Positions 16,801 to 29,252 of a DNA stretch of 64,000 bases are shown in pieces. The position numbers were made by a program, and so were the translations under genes. This stretch comes from Prevotella sp. (lineage in GTDB: Bacteria; Bacteroidota; Bacteroidia; Bacteroidales; Bacteroidaceae). Position 1 is the first letter of the stretch, and each line of letters starts with the position of its first letter. Location: contig JALEKD010000032.1 of the NCBI GenBank assembly GCA_022769285.1, positions 62,001 to 126,000 of the forward strand, given 5' to 3'. The notes under the pieces were generated by a model. It was not told the DNA's origin and made no database searches. It worked only from the letters and a program-made list of their open reading frames with translations.

Positions 16801-17375
16801 CTCGCCAACTCGCTCTTACAGCCATTGCCGTTCTCGGCCTGCTCGTCTCGTGCGACAAGGCCGAGAACCGGTATAGCAACTACCATTGCAACCTCACCAT
16901 CGACAACAGCCAGCACCTGGATGCCACCCTTGCCTCGGCTATGGACCCTAACGCGTCTGGTACATTCTGTCTTATAGGCTATACCATCCATGGCGGTGCC
17001 ACCCACTTTACATTTGCCAACAACCGGGGCAACCACTCGGAGAGCATATTCAATGCCATCGACGACCGTCTGAAGAGCCAGGAACACCTGGGGCTCAACG
17101 GCCGCATCATCGTGGGCTACGGCAACATGGATAACCCACCCACGTTCTACGCCTACGATGGCGAGTGCCCCAACTGCTTTGACCCCAATGCCCTGCCCCT
17201 GCGCAGCTATCCCCTCAGCCTCGACGGCCAGGGCATCGGCATCGCCACCTGCGCCAAGTGCCATCGCCAGTACCGCCTCAACCAGGAGGGCATCGTCGCC
17301 AACAACACCGGCAAGCCCCTCGGCCAGTACCGGGCCACCAGCACAGGTGCCCACGGTCGCCTGCAGGTATATTAG
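16797..17375 (+). CDS. Lipoprotein with zinc-ribbon-like four-cysteine motif
   Basis: 192 residues beginning within the argH stop (ATGA overlap). A lipoprotein signal ends LLVSC at Cys19. The C-terminal half holds ECPNC at about 123-127 and ATCAKCHRQY at about 151-160, two CXXC pairs separated by about 25 residues, which can bind one metal; the spacing is like a zinc ribbon or a rubredoxin/Rieske-like knuckle. Such a reduced or metal-bound motif is uncommon outside the cytoplasm. A longer frame from 16707 overlaps argH in another frame and is not used. No function is assigned; it is probably co-transcribed with argH. Confidence 0.8.
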   Translation: MTRQLALTAIAVLGLLVSCDKAENRYSNYHCNLTIDNSQHLDATLASAMDPNASGTFCLIGYTIHGGATHFTFANNRGNHSESIFNAIDDRLKSQEHLGLNGRIIVGYGNMDNPPTFYAYDGECPNCFDPNALPLRSYPLSLDGQGIGIATCAKCHRQYRLNQEGIVANNTGKPLGQYRATSTGAHGRLQVY

Positions 17376-17469
17376 CAGCACCCCGTTCAAGAAAAACGCT
17401 TCCGGCAGCCATAACAAGACTGGCAAAAACTATCACGGCAAGTCAAGCTACCGCCTTTCCTAACACCGC

Positions 17470-17824
17470 TTAATCCACGATGAACAGTCCCCTTTCTCGC
17501 AAAGAAAGGGGAACGGCCCGCCATATCTCGGCTATACGCTTATCAAAGTCAGTGGTACTACCCTCTTCGCCACACAGCTTCACCATTAAACGACTACGCA
17601 TATTTGCTATGTTTAGACCGGCTCGTAGCCAACAATGTCGCCATCTCCGTAGGAATGAACCCCAAACGGGTAAGCACGCAAAGGCGATATTCTTTACAGC
17701 TAATATCTGCTTCCACTCCGATTAGCCACTCCAGAAAACCAGCATCTAACGTTGACAGCACATTTTCCACTTCATCCCATTCGCTTTTTGACGGCAACTT
17801 GTCATTCTTTGCATTGCGATGCAT
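17470..17824 (-). pseudogene. Remnant of a regulator: C-terminal HTH domain with frameshift
   Basis: The first part (17824 down to about 17620) encodes a piece ending CKEYRLCVLTRLGFIPTEMATLL, which matches the LuxR-like HTH at the C-terminus of Bacteroidetes TPR/HTH regulators. After SRS the frame runs to a stop, but reading one base over restores NIANMRSRLMVKLCGEEG and TTDFDKRIAEIW, the expected end of that domain, as far as TAA at 17470. One extra A near 17617 explains the break. The N-terminal TPR part is absent. So this is a truncated, frameshifted gene. Confidence 0.65.
17488..17511. terminator. Short hairpin downstream of the argH operon
   Basis: CCCCTTTCT pairs with AGAAAGGGG over nine bases with a 5-base loop, about 115 bases after the lipoprotein stop. 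There is no clear T-run, so terminator function is uncertain. It lies inside the HTH remnant. Confidence 0.4.
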
Positions 17825-18406
17825 AAGTATAACCCACGGATGGTTTACCGCTTAGTCTCCCTCATCACCAACTACTATGGCAACGGCCAGCACCCGCATC
17901 GCCTTAGTGCGCCACCACGACGAACTGCAGGCGCAGAACAACTACTACTATATCCACGCTGAGCCAAAGCACTAAGTGCTGTAAGGGTAAAGAGCGAAAA
18001 GGGTTCAGAAGTAAAAAGCAATGGCAGCGAATGGCGTTGCACAAGCTGCGGGTGAAGCCACATGAACCACGCGCAAAACCATGTGAGCCATGCGCGCTGG
18101 TTGATGGCCGTCCTATGGCGTAAATCATGGCCCCCATCATCCCCATAATTATCAGAAAAAGTACAATACCTATCCCCAAAATCGTAGCGACCGACCTTTT
18201 TAATGCTGGGAACCACCATTAGAAATGTAATGACCGGTCTTTTCGTTTCCCACGGCTACCACTGGTGAGTAGGAGGACATCGCCAGAGAGCTGGCAGCGC
18301 TTTTTGCTTTTTTACCCTTTTATCTTTCTATTTTTCAACATTACCTTTTTACCTTTCAGAGCAACGGTATAAAACCCTGGAAACGGCAAGGGAGAAGAGT
18401 ATCTGC
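17825..18406. other. Intergenic stretch with repeat copy and polypyrimidine tracts
   Basis: No gene is seen. It carries copy B of the TIR repeat (18189-18262), a purine-rich piece at 17980-18030 (GTAAAGAGCGAAAAGGG) and a polypyrimidine piece at 18298-18358 (CTTTTTGCTTTTTTACCC and on), both of the kind that accompany the repeat at 33.7 and 48.4 kb. Confidence 0.5.
18189..18262 (-). repeat. Dispersed TIR repeat, copy B
   Basis: Read on the minus strand: AAAAGACCGGTCATTAC, TTTCTAATGGTGGTTCCCAGC, then AAAAAGGTCGGTCGC. Ends are inverted copies of each other and the core matches one unit of the internal repeat, so this copy is shorter than those at 40935 and 48325. Confidence 0.6.
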
Positions 18407-18470
18407 CAAAAAGAGTGTGCCCGAAACGGCTCAGCCACTATGGGCTGAGGTCTGCGTTTCGGGCACACTC
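18407..18470 (-). terminator. Strong terminator of the beta-galactosidase gene
   Basis: A perfect 16-base stem (18413-18428 with 18455-18470) encloses a second small stem (CTCAGCC with GGGCTGAG). On the minus strand it is followed by CTTTTT, a normal intrinsic terminator, 30 bases after the stop at 18500. Confidence 0.85.
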
Positions 18471-18499
18471 GGTATATGCTTGTCTATCAGCGGTGCGGG

Positions 18500-22712
<4,213 letters not shown>

Positions 22713-22737
22713 GCGGACGGGAACCCTCGCCGCCGGC

Positions 22738-23205
22738 TCAGTACTCGGTCTTGGTGGTGCTGTCGGCCCACGCCCGAAAGGCGCCCTTGGCCTCGTCGGC
22801 CAGCAGAACGTCCATGGGCTTGTGCCGATGGGCCGGACTGAGGGCCAACTCTTGATAGATAAAATCGTCGTCGAAACCTATAGCGGCCGCGTCCTTACGG
22901 TCGTTGGCGTAGTAGATGTGATCCAGATGGGCCCAGTAGATGGCACCCAGACACATGGGGCAAGGCTCGCACGAAGTGTAAATCTCGCATCCGCTCAGGT
23001 CGAACGTGCCCAGCCGCAGGGCGGCCGCGCGGATGGCGCTCACCTCGGCGTGGGCCGTGGGGTCGGTGTCCAGGGTCACCATGTTGGCCGCCTCGGCCAC
23101 GATGACCCCGCCGCGGGCTATCACGGCACCAAAGGGGCCGCCGCCCTTGCGCACGCTGTCCTCGCTCAGGGCGATGGCGCGGCGCATCAGTTCTTCTTTA
23201 GTCAT
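22738..23205 (-). CDS. Nucleoside/guanine deaminase, CDA fold
   Basis: 155 residues, the same length as B. subtilis-type guanine deaminase. Zinc ligands are in TAHAEVSAIRAA (His52, with proton-shuttle Glu54) and EPCPMC (Cys82 and Cys85). These enzymes turn guanine into xanthine; a role on other purines or nucleosides cannot be excluded. Start at 23205 (MTKEELMRR) is placed by the promoter at 23230-23260; a longer frame begins at 23259 within it. Single gene, convergent with the esterase gene. Confidence 0.85.
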   Translation of the reverse strand: MTKEELMRRAIALSEDSVRKGGGPFGAVIARGGVIVAEAANMVTLDTDPTAHAEVSAIRAAALRLGTFDLSGCEIYTSCEPCPMCLGAIYWAHLDHIYYANDRKDAAAIGFDDDFIYQELALSPAHRHKPMDVLLADEAKGAFRAWADSTTKTEY

Positions 23206-23229
23206 AATGAGTATCTTTAGATTTGCCTG

Positions 23230-23260
23230 CAAACTTATTCTTTTTTCGCGAGACGGCAAA
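23230..23260 (-). promoter_or_regulatory. Full consensus promoter of the deaminase gene
   Basis: On the minus strand TTTG (23257-23260), 19 bases, then TAAGTTTG (23230-23237): a textbook Bacteroidetes -33/-7 pair, 25 bases before the ATG. Confidence 0.75.
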
Positions 23261-23298
23261 TCATTCCAAGCTAAAAAACACTAAAACTGCCCGAGGCG

Positions 23299-24522
23299 CT
23301 ACAATAATACGGCGAGCGACAGACCAGCTGCCAGGGTATGCAGATGGCTGTCGCCCTGGCGGCTGAGAGCGGGCTGCAGGGTGTAGTCTACGAAGAGGCG
23401 GGCTGCGCTGTGGGGCTGCATGCGGTAGGCTATCGACAGGCCGGTACCTACATTCAGGCCGCCACGGGCGGGAAGGGCGTGGTGGCTCAGACTGAGGGCC
23501 GAGTAATGGGTGTAGCCGCCCAAGAGTTTGCTGCCCAGCAGCCAGCGACCCGTAAGAGGATAAGACAGGTAGGCACCGGCACTGGCCGAGAGGGCATCCA
23601 GCCGGTCATCCTCGGCCTGGGTATGCTGGGTTATCACGGCGGTATTGGTCAGGGTTACCCGTCCGCCCACGCCCACATAGGGTGAGAAGAAGTAGGCCCC
23701 CTCGGCTCCGACAGACGACCCTGCCGAGGTACGCATGGTGGCCTGGGCATCCAGGGCGTAGGCCGACAGGGGTATATTGGCCCCCACGTATAGGGCGGCG
23801 AACGATGGACGGGCGTCGCGGTTATACGTCTGAGGGTCCGAATGGGCATCGCCCTGCGCGCGACCCAGCACCCGGCTGGCCACCCAGTAGCCTATCTCGG
23901 CAGAGAACATTCCGATACTGGCCCCGGTGAACACGTCGCTCAGCCAGTGCTTATGGCCGCTCACGCGGAGCAAGCCCGTGGCGGTGGCCAGCGTGTAAGC
24001 GCCTACGCCGACCCATGGACTGTGGTACCCGTACTCGTGGGTAAGCATCGTGGCGGTCATAAAGGCGGTAGCCGTATGGCCCGAGGGAAACGAGTGGCGG
24101 TCACTGCCGTCGGGGCGGGTCACCCGGGTAGTGCGCTTCAGTCCCTCGGTGGCCGATGCCATGACAAGGGTCGACGCCGCCCCGGCCACTGCCAACTGCG
24201 TCCACGTGCTACGGCTCTCTACTCCAGCCGTTTTGAGTCCCACCAACACCAATGCCGGCAGCAATTGCATACCGTTTCCGGCATAGCCGTGGCGTTCGTC
24301 CAAGGGGGCATGGCGTAGGTCACGGTAGTGAGCATCCTGCCCGCGCACCAACAGTCCGAGTGCCAACAGCGGCGCCCTTGCGTACAGCGTGGGGCTGACC
24401 ATAGTCGGTGTACGCACCGTCTTTGTTCCTCCCAAGGTATCGGCAGACATGCCCGTGGTCTGTGCGCAAACGGGCGCAGTTGCCACCATCCCAATAAACA
24501 GCAGTATTTTCTTTATTGTCAT
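23299..24522 (-). CDS. PAP2-family phosphatase joined to a C-terminal outer-membrane barrel-like domain
   Basis: 407 residues. A signal peptide (ending VCAQ) leads into a PAP2 domain with the three phosphatase motifs: KRTTRVTRP, PSGHT and SGHKHWLSDVFTGA. These act on lipid or sugar phosphates at the membrane or in the periplasm. From about residue 240 the character changes to alternating beta-strands with Gly and aromatic residues (YVGANIPLSAYAL, YVGVGGRVTLTNT, FVDYTLQPAL), ending in a hydrophobic strand (LAAGLSLAVLL), as expected for an eight-strand barrel. So the protein is likely anchored in the outer membrane with its phosphatase in the periplasm. Lipid A or phospholipid as substrate is a guess. 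Confidence 0.82.
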   Translation of the reverse strand: MTIKKILLFIGMVATAPVCAQTTGMSADTLGGTKTVRTPTMVSPTLYARAPLLALGLLVRGQDAHYRDLRHAPLDERHGYAGNGMQLLPALVLVGLKTAGVESRSTWTQLAVAGAASTLVMASATEGLKRTTRVTRPDGSDRHSFPSGHTATAFMTATMLTHEYGYHSPWVGVGAYTLATATGLLRVSGHKHWLSDVFTGASIGMFSAEIGYWVASRVLGRAQGDAHSDPQTYNRDARPSFAALYVGANIPLSAYALDAQATMRTSAGSSVGAEGAYFFSPYVGVGGRVTLTNTAVITQHTQAEDDRLDALSASAGAYLSYPLTGRWLLGSKLLGGYTHYSALSLSHHALPARGGLNVGTGLSIAYRMQPHSAARLFVDYTLQPALSRQGDSHLHTLAAGLSLAVLL

Positions 24523-24644
24523 ATCCTTTCTTATTCTCAAAACCATTGTTTCCAGGCCCGCATCCCCTATTTATCCTTTGAAGGGACGAACAAGTCATGT
24601 GTCATCGAACCTATTTGAAATGCCGAGGTGCAACCTATCTTACA

Positions 24645-24652
24645 CAAAGGTA
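24645..24652 (-). promoter_or_regulatory. Promoter -7 box for the PAP2-barrel gene
   Basis: TACCTTTG on the minus strand fits TAnnTTTG; it predicts a leader of roughly 115 bases. No clear -33 element. Confidence 0.5.
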
Positions 24653-24845
24653 GTGATAAAAACCAATTCCGCCATCATTCCACTCATTTTTGTTAAGAAA
24701 AAATCCACTGCAAGGGCTACTACAGGAACAAAGTGCATCCACGCCCCAAAGTAAGCCATCGATCCCAAGCCACCATTTGCCCCCAGAACGCCAAAGAGCA
24801 CCCTGATTTTAGCTGTCATGGTGATAAAAAAAACGGGGAATGGTC

Positions 24846-24876
24846 TTGGCTATTTGTCTGTTGGTTCCTATCTTTG
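24846..24876 (+). promoter_or_regulatory. Promoter of tag
   Basis: TTGG, 19 bases, TATCTTTG matches the Bacteroidetes consensus spacing; the -33 is one base off TTTG. Confidence 0.6.
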
Positions 24877-24974
24877 CAAATGGTATCGGCACGGCAGGCA
24901 GGGTTATCGGCCGAGAATCCCGATAGGTCATGGTACACACAGCGACCACGAGCCGCCACCTAATAATATTGAGC

Positions 24975-25568
24975 ATGAAAAAAGAAACAACATTTATCCC
25001 CGACGACCGCCCCCGGTGTCGATGGTGCCAGGGCGGCAACCAACGCTATATGGATTATCACGACCACGAATGGGGCATGCCCGTACACGATGACCGACAG
25101 TTGTTCGAGTTGCTACTCCTGGAGTCGTTCCAGGCAGGACTCTCGTGGGCCTGCGTACTTAACAAGCGCGATGCCTTTAGGCTCGCCTTTGACGGGTTCG
25201 ACTACCGCAAGATAGCCCAGTACCCCGAGGCGCGGATAGAGGCTCTGAGCCAGAACACCGCGATTATACGCAACCGGCTCAAGATACGCGCGGCCATCAC
25301 CAATGCCCGCGTCTTCATGCAGATACAGGCCCAGGCGGGGTCGTTCGACCACTATATCTGGCAGTTTACCAACGGTGCCACTATCCGAGAGACAGGCCTG
25401 ACCACCTCGGCCCTCTCAGACCGCATATCGGCCGACCTGTACCGGCGGGGCATGCGCTTCGTGGGCTCTACCATCATATACAGCTATCTACAGGCCATCG
25501 GCATCATCAACAGTCACGAACCCGGCTGTTACCTATACCCCGGCCCCTGTACTTGCCACCATCTTTAG
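24975..25568 (+). CDS. tag: DNA-3-methyladenine glycosylase I
   Basis: Removes 3-methyladenine from alkylated DNA. 197 residues (E. coli Tag has 187). The N-terminal zinc site begins with RCRWCQGG, then YHDHEWGMPVHDDRQLFELL, the family hallmark, and LESFQAGLSW. The C-terminal zinc ligands are in NSHEPGCYL. Start at 24975 (MKKETTFIPD) follows the promoter; an upstream in-frame ATG at 24930 adds 15 residues unlike the family. Its stop falls next to the hairpin at 25568. Confidence 0.94.
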   Translation: MKKETTFIPDDRPRCRWCQGGNQRYMDYHDHEWGMPVHDDRQLFELLLLESFQAGLSWACVLNKRDAFRLAFDGFDYRKIAQYPEARIEALSQNTAIIRNRLKIRAAITNARVFMQIQAQAGSFDHYIWQFTNGATIRETGLTTSALSDRISADLYRRGMRFVGSTIIYSYLQAIGIINSHEPGCYLYPGPCTCHHL

Positions 25569-25630
25569 CTTGCTAATGACGGCTCCCAACTTTCCCGGAA
25601 CCGTCATTAGCAAGCCAAAGATGGTCGCGG
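25568..25630 (+). repeat. Dispersed repeat copy C, folded into a perfect-looking hairpin after tag
   Basis: CTAATGACGGCTCCCAAC and CCAAAGATGGTC match copy E at 48340-48375, but between them lies an inverted copy of the core. The arms 25568-25586 and 25597-25615 pair over 19 bases with one mismatch and a 10-base loop. It begins at the last base of the tag stop codon, so it likely serves as terminator. Confidence 0.6.
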
Positions 25631-25784
25631 GACAAACAGAGCACACCGCCACACCATTTCCCTCCACCGTCCTAACTACCGTGAGTGCCACCGCCATCAT
25701 GGCGTTCACCGTATTTATTGAGGGCATTATCGTTATTTTGCTCAAAAAGTCTAACAATCTTTTTAATAATGTGAAAAAAATGAC

Positions 25785-25792
25785 TATCTTTG
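25785..25792 (+). promoter_or_regulatory. Promoter -7 box for secDF
   Basis: TATCTTTG, 43 bases before the secDF ATG at 25835, in AT-rich DNA. Confidence 0.6.
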
Positions 25793-25834
25793 CACGACAT
25801 TGTCACGACTACAATTTAAATAATTATAAAAACA

Positions 25835-28800
25835 ATGCAAAACAAAGGAATCGTAATTTTTACGGCCGTCCTGCTGACTCTTGCCAGCATTTTCTACCTC
25901 TCGTTCTCGGTAGCGACCCGCTACTATGACACCGAGGCAGCAAAACTGAAGGACCCAGTGGCCCAGCAGGATTACAAGGACTCGGTTAAGTATCTCGGCA
26001 TCTACTCCTATCAGAAATGTCTTGAGACCCAGATCGGGCTTGGCCTTGACCTGAAAGGCGGAATGAACGTTATTCTTGAGATTTCGGTCCCCGACGTGGT
26101 AGACAACCTTGCCGACCACAAGACTGACGTCGCCTACACCAAGGCGATGAAAGAGGCCCGCACCCAGGAGGAAACCAGTCAGACCGACTTCATTACTCTG
26201 TTTATTAACGCCTACCACAAGATTGCACCGGGCCATCGCCTGGCCGAAATCTTTGCCACCCAGCAGCTGCAGGGTAAGGTTAGCCCGCAGAGTAGCGACA
26301 GCGAGGTTGAAAAGGTACTGCGCAACGAGGTACAGTTAGCCATTGACAACTCGTTCAACGTAGTTCGCAACCGTATCGACAAGTTTGGCGTCGTCCAGCC
26401 CAACATCCAGAAGCTGGAGGGACAGGATGGCCGCATCATGGTCGAGATGCCGGGTGTCAAAGAGCCCGAGCGTATGCGTAAACTGCTGCAGGGTAGCGCC
26501 AACCTGGAGTTCTGGGAGACTTACAACTCTGACGAGATTGTTCCTTACCTCATCCAGCTGGATCAGCGACTGGCCAACAACACCAGCAACGATACTGCCA
26601 GCGTGAAGAAGGATAAGGAGACCAAGGAGAAAGAGGTCGCCAAGGCCGACAAGCCCAAGTTCGAGCTGAAGAAAGGCAACGCCAAGAAGACTGCCGCAGC
26701 CAAACTGAGCGATGAGGCACAGGTACAGGCTCTGAAGAAGCAGCACCCCCTCACCTCGATGCTGCAAACCACTGGCAACGGACAGCTCAGCGTGGCGGGT
26801 CTGGCCAGCGTTCGCGATACAGCAGCCATCAACAAGCTGATAACATCCAACGTGGCTAAACAGGTACTGCCCTCTGACGTAAAACTGCTGTGGAGCGCTA
26901 CGCCTACAGACATGTATGGCGAGCAGGTGAAGAACGTGTTCGAGCTCCACGCCATCAAGGTAACTTCATCTAACGGCCGCGCTCCGCTGGAGGGCGACGT
27001 GATAACCGATGCAAGCGACGAGTTTAACAACCTGACCGGCGCCCCCGAGGTAAGTATGAAGATGAACCCCGAGGGAGCCCGTCGCTGGGCTTCGCTCACC
27101 AAGGCCAACATCGGCAAGGCCATCGCCATTGTGCTGGACAACTCCGTGTACTCAGCCCCACGTGTAAGCTCAGAGATAGACGGCGGCCAGTCGGCTATAT
27201 CGGGTAACTTTACCGTTGAGATGACCAAAGACTTGGCCAACACGCTGAAGTCTGGACGTATGCCAGCCCCTGCCCGTATCGTACAGGAAGAAGTAGTAGG
27301 TCCTACGCTGGGTGCCCAGTCTATCCAGCAGGGTATTGTATCGTTCATCATAGCCTTTGTGCTGCTTATCGTCTACATGATACTGATGTACAATGTCATC
27401 CCTGGTACGATAGCTAACCTGGCCCTGATAGTCAACGTATTCTTTACCCTCGGTATCCTTACCTCGTTCCAGGCAGCCCTCACCATGAGTGGTATAGCCG
27501 GTATGGTGCTGTCGTTGGGTACTGCGGTAGATGCCAACGTGCTTATCTATGAGCGCATCAAGGAAGAGCTGCGCGCCGGAAAGATGATGAAGGAAGCCAT
27601 CAAGGCAGGTTATAGCAACGCGTTCAGCGCCATCTTCGACTCTAACCTCACCTCGCTCATCACAGGTATCATCCTGCTGGCCTTCGGTACCGGCCCCATC
27701 CAGGGCTTTGCCACCACATGGATTATCGGTATCTTCTGCTCGTTCTTCACAGCCGTGTTCCTCACACGTATCGTCTATGAGCATCAGCTGAGCCACGATA
27801 AGTGGACACACCTGAAGTTCTGGACCAGCGTGTCCAAGAACCTGGCTCAGGGAACCAACATTAAGTTTATGTCCATGTACAAGGGCACCTTCACAATAGC
27901 CGCTATCTGTGCCGTAGTATTCTTGGGTAGCCTCTTCACCCGTGGCCTGGACAAGAGTATCGACTTTACAGGTGGACGTAACTACGTGGTACAGTTCGAG
28001 AAGTCTACCCAGCCTGAGCAGATACGCGATATCATCGGCCAGGCGTTCCCAGGCTGCACCAACAGTGCCCTGTCACTTGGAACGGATAACAAGACCATCC
28101 GTATATCTACCAACTACAAGATAGAGTCTAACAGCCCGACCGTAGACGATGAGGCCGAGACGCTGTTGTACAACACCTTGAAGAAGAACGGCCTGGTTAG
28201 TCAGGAATCTGTCAAGGACTTCAAGAACCCAGACATCCGCCAGGGTGGTTCTATCATCAGTTCGTCTAAGGTAGGTCCCTCGGTGGCCAAGGATGTTACT
28301 TACGGCGCCATCATCAGTGTGTTTATCGCCCTGGTAGCCATCTTCCTGTACATCCTGCTGCGCTTCCGCAACCTCGCATTCTCAGTAGGTTCTACCGTAG
28401 CCCTGGTCTTCGATGCCCTGACCGTTATCGGTCTGTTCTCTGTACTGAAAGGCTTGCTGCCCTTCTCTCTCGAGGTAGACCAGACGTTCATCGGTGCCGT
28501 GCTGACCGTGATAGGTTACTCTATCAACGATAAGGTGGTGGTATTCGACCGTATCCGTGAAAACCTGAAGCTGCATCCGAAGCAGGATTACCAGATACTT
28601 TTCAACAATTCTATCAACCAGACACTGACCCGTACCATCAACACGTCAGTATCTACCTTGATAGTATTGCTCTGTATCCTCTTCCTCGGTGGCAAGAGTA
28701 TCCAGCCGTTCGCCTTTGCCATGACCTTAGGCGTAGTGTTCGGTACCCTGTCATCTATCTTCATCGCCTCGCCTATCGCGTACCTCACCTTGGGACGCAA

Positions 28801-28837
28801 GATTCGCGACCGCCGAGTAGAGGCTGACCCCGAGTAA
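25835..28837 (+). CDS. secDF: Protein translocase subunits SecD and SecF fused
   Basis: Proton-driven partner of SecYEG that pulls exported proteins across the inner membrane. 1000 residues: SecD half (about 1-640) with TM1, a large periplasmic P1 domain containing a charged Lys/Glu insert (about 250-300), GRMPAPARIVQEE and TM2-6; then SecF half (about 660-1000) with FTGGRNYVVQFE and GYSINDKVVVFDRIRENL. The 12 expected membrane helices are present. SecD and SecF as one chain is normal for Bacteroidetes. The Lys/Glu-rich insert is longer than in most. Monocistronic, with its own promoter and terminator. Confidence 0.97.
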   Translation: MQNKGIVIFTAVLLTLASIFYLSFSVATRYYDTEAAKLKDPVAQQDYKDSVKYLGIYSYQKCLETQIGLGLDLKGGMNVILEISVPDVVDNLADHKTDVAYTKAMKEARTQEETSQTDFITLFINAYHKIAPGHRLAEIFATQQLQGKVSPQSSDSEVEKVLRNEVQLAIDNSFNVVRNRIDKFGVVQPNIQKLEGQDGRIMVEMPGVKEPERMRKLLQGSANLEFWETYNSDEIVPYLIQLDQRLANNTSNDTASVKKDKETKEKEVAKADKPKFELKKGNAKKTAAAKLSDEAQVQALKKQHPLTSMLQTTGNGQLSVAGLASVRDTAAINKLITSNVAKQVLPSDVKLLWSATPTDMYGEQVKNVFELHAIKVTSSNGRAPLEGDVITDASDEFNNLTGAPEVSMKMNPEGARRWASLTKANIGKAIAIVLDNSVYSAPRVSSEIDGGQSAISGNFTVEMTKDLANTLKSGRMPAPARIVQEEVVGPTLGAQSIQQGIVSFIIAFVLLIVYMILMYNVIPGTIANLALIVNVFFTLGILTSFQAALTMSGIAGMVLSLGTAVDANVLIYERIKEELRAGKMMKEAIKAGYSNAFSAIFDSNLTSLITGIILLAFGTGPIQGFATTWIIGIFCSFFTAVFLTRIVYEHQLSHDKWTHLKFWTSVSKNLAQGTNIKFMSMYKGTFTIAAICAVVFLGSLFTRGLDKSIDFTGGRNYVVQFEKSTQPEQIRDIIGQAFPGCTNSALSLGTDNKTIRISTNYKIESNSPTVDDEAETLLYNTLKKNGLVSQESVKDFKNPDIRQGGSIISSSKVGPSVAKDVTYGAIISVFIALVAIFLYILLRFRNLAFSVGSTVALVFDALTVIGLFSVLKGLLPFSLEVDQTFIGAVLTVIGYSINDKVVVFDRIRENLKLHPKQDYQILFNNSINQTLTRTINTSVSTLIVLLCILFLGGKSIQPFAFAMTLGVVFGTLSSIFIASPIAYLTLGRKIRDRRVEADPE

Positions 28838-28864
28838 GCACAGACACTCATTAATATCGCTATA

Positions 28865-28900
28865 AGCCGCATTGCCCAGCAGGACGATGCGGCTTTTTTG
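28865..28900 (+). terminator. Intrinsic terminator of secDF
   Basis: AGCCGCAT (28865-28872) pairs with ATGCGGCT (28887-28894), followed by TTTTTG, 28 bases after the stop. Confidence 0.9.
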
Positions 28901-29252
28901 CGCGGCAAGGGGCAGTAGAATCACCAAGAAGATTAGCAGAAATCCAAGGATAGCGGGCTGATACTATGAAGCAGCGAGAGCAACCTGTGCGAGCGCTCCT
29001 CTACCCTGCCATTTTCCACCTTTCTATTTCCCTTGTGGATAGGAACTGATGCCGAAGACACGCACAGAACCGGAGAGAGGTTCCGGCGATAGCAGATAAC
29101 GACAAAGGACGAAACGAGAGATGTCGTTTCGCCCTTTGTCGTTATCTATATAGCGCTATACTATATGTACAATAATGCATAGACGGCCCTATGGCCGTAG
29201 GAGCACTTATATAATGATGTGTAAACCATCGATGGGCACACCCCTGTGCTTC
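28901..29252. other. Convergent intergenic stretch with a long hairpin
   Basis: No gene seen between secDF and the M28 gene. A small CCGG-based hairpin at about 29070-29086 precedes the long inverted repeat at 29094-29147; the rest is unremarkable. Confidence 0.5.
29094..29147. repeat. Long near-perfect inverted repeat between convergent genes
   Basis: Arms 29094-29116 and 29125-29147 pair over 23 bases with one mismatch around an 8-base loop. The arms start AGATAACGACAAAGG. There is no T-run on either side, so it is more than a plain terminator, perhaps a bidirectional transcription block or a processed hairpin. Confidence 0.7.

Larger units (their letters stand above)
24523..24974. other. 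Divergent intergenic stretch between PAP2-barrel gene and tag
   Basis: 450 bases without a gene. On the minus strand TACCTTTG (24645-24652) is a -7 box for the PAP2 gene. On the plus strand TTGG (24846-24849), 19 bases, TATCTTTG (24869-24876) is a promoter for tag, leaving a leader of about 90 bases. Confidence 0.55.
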
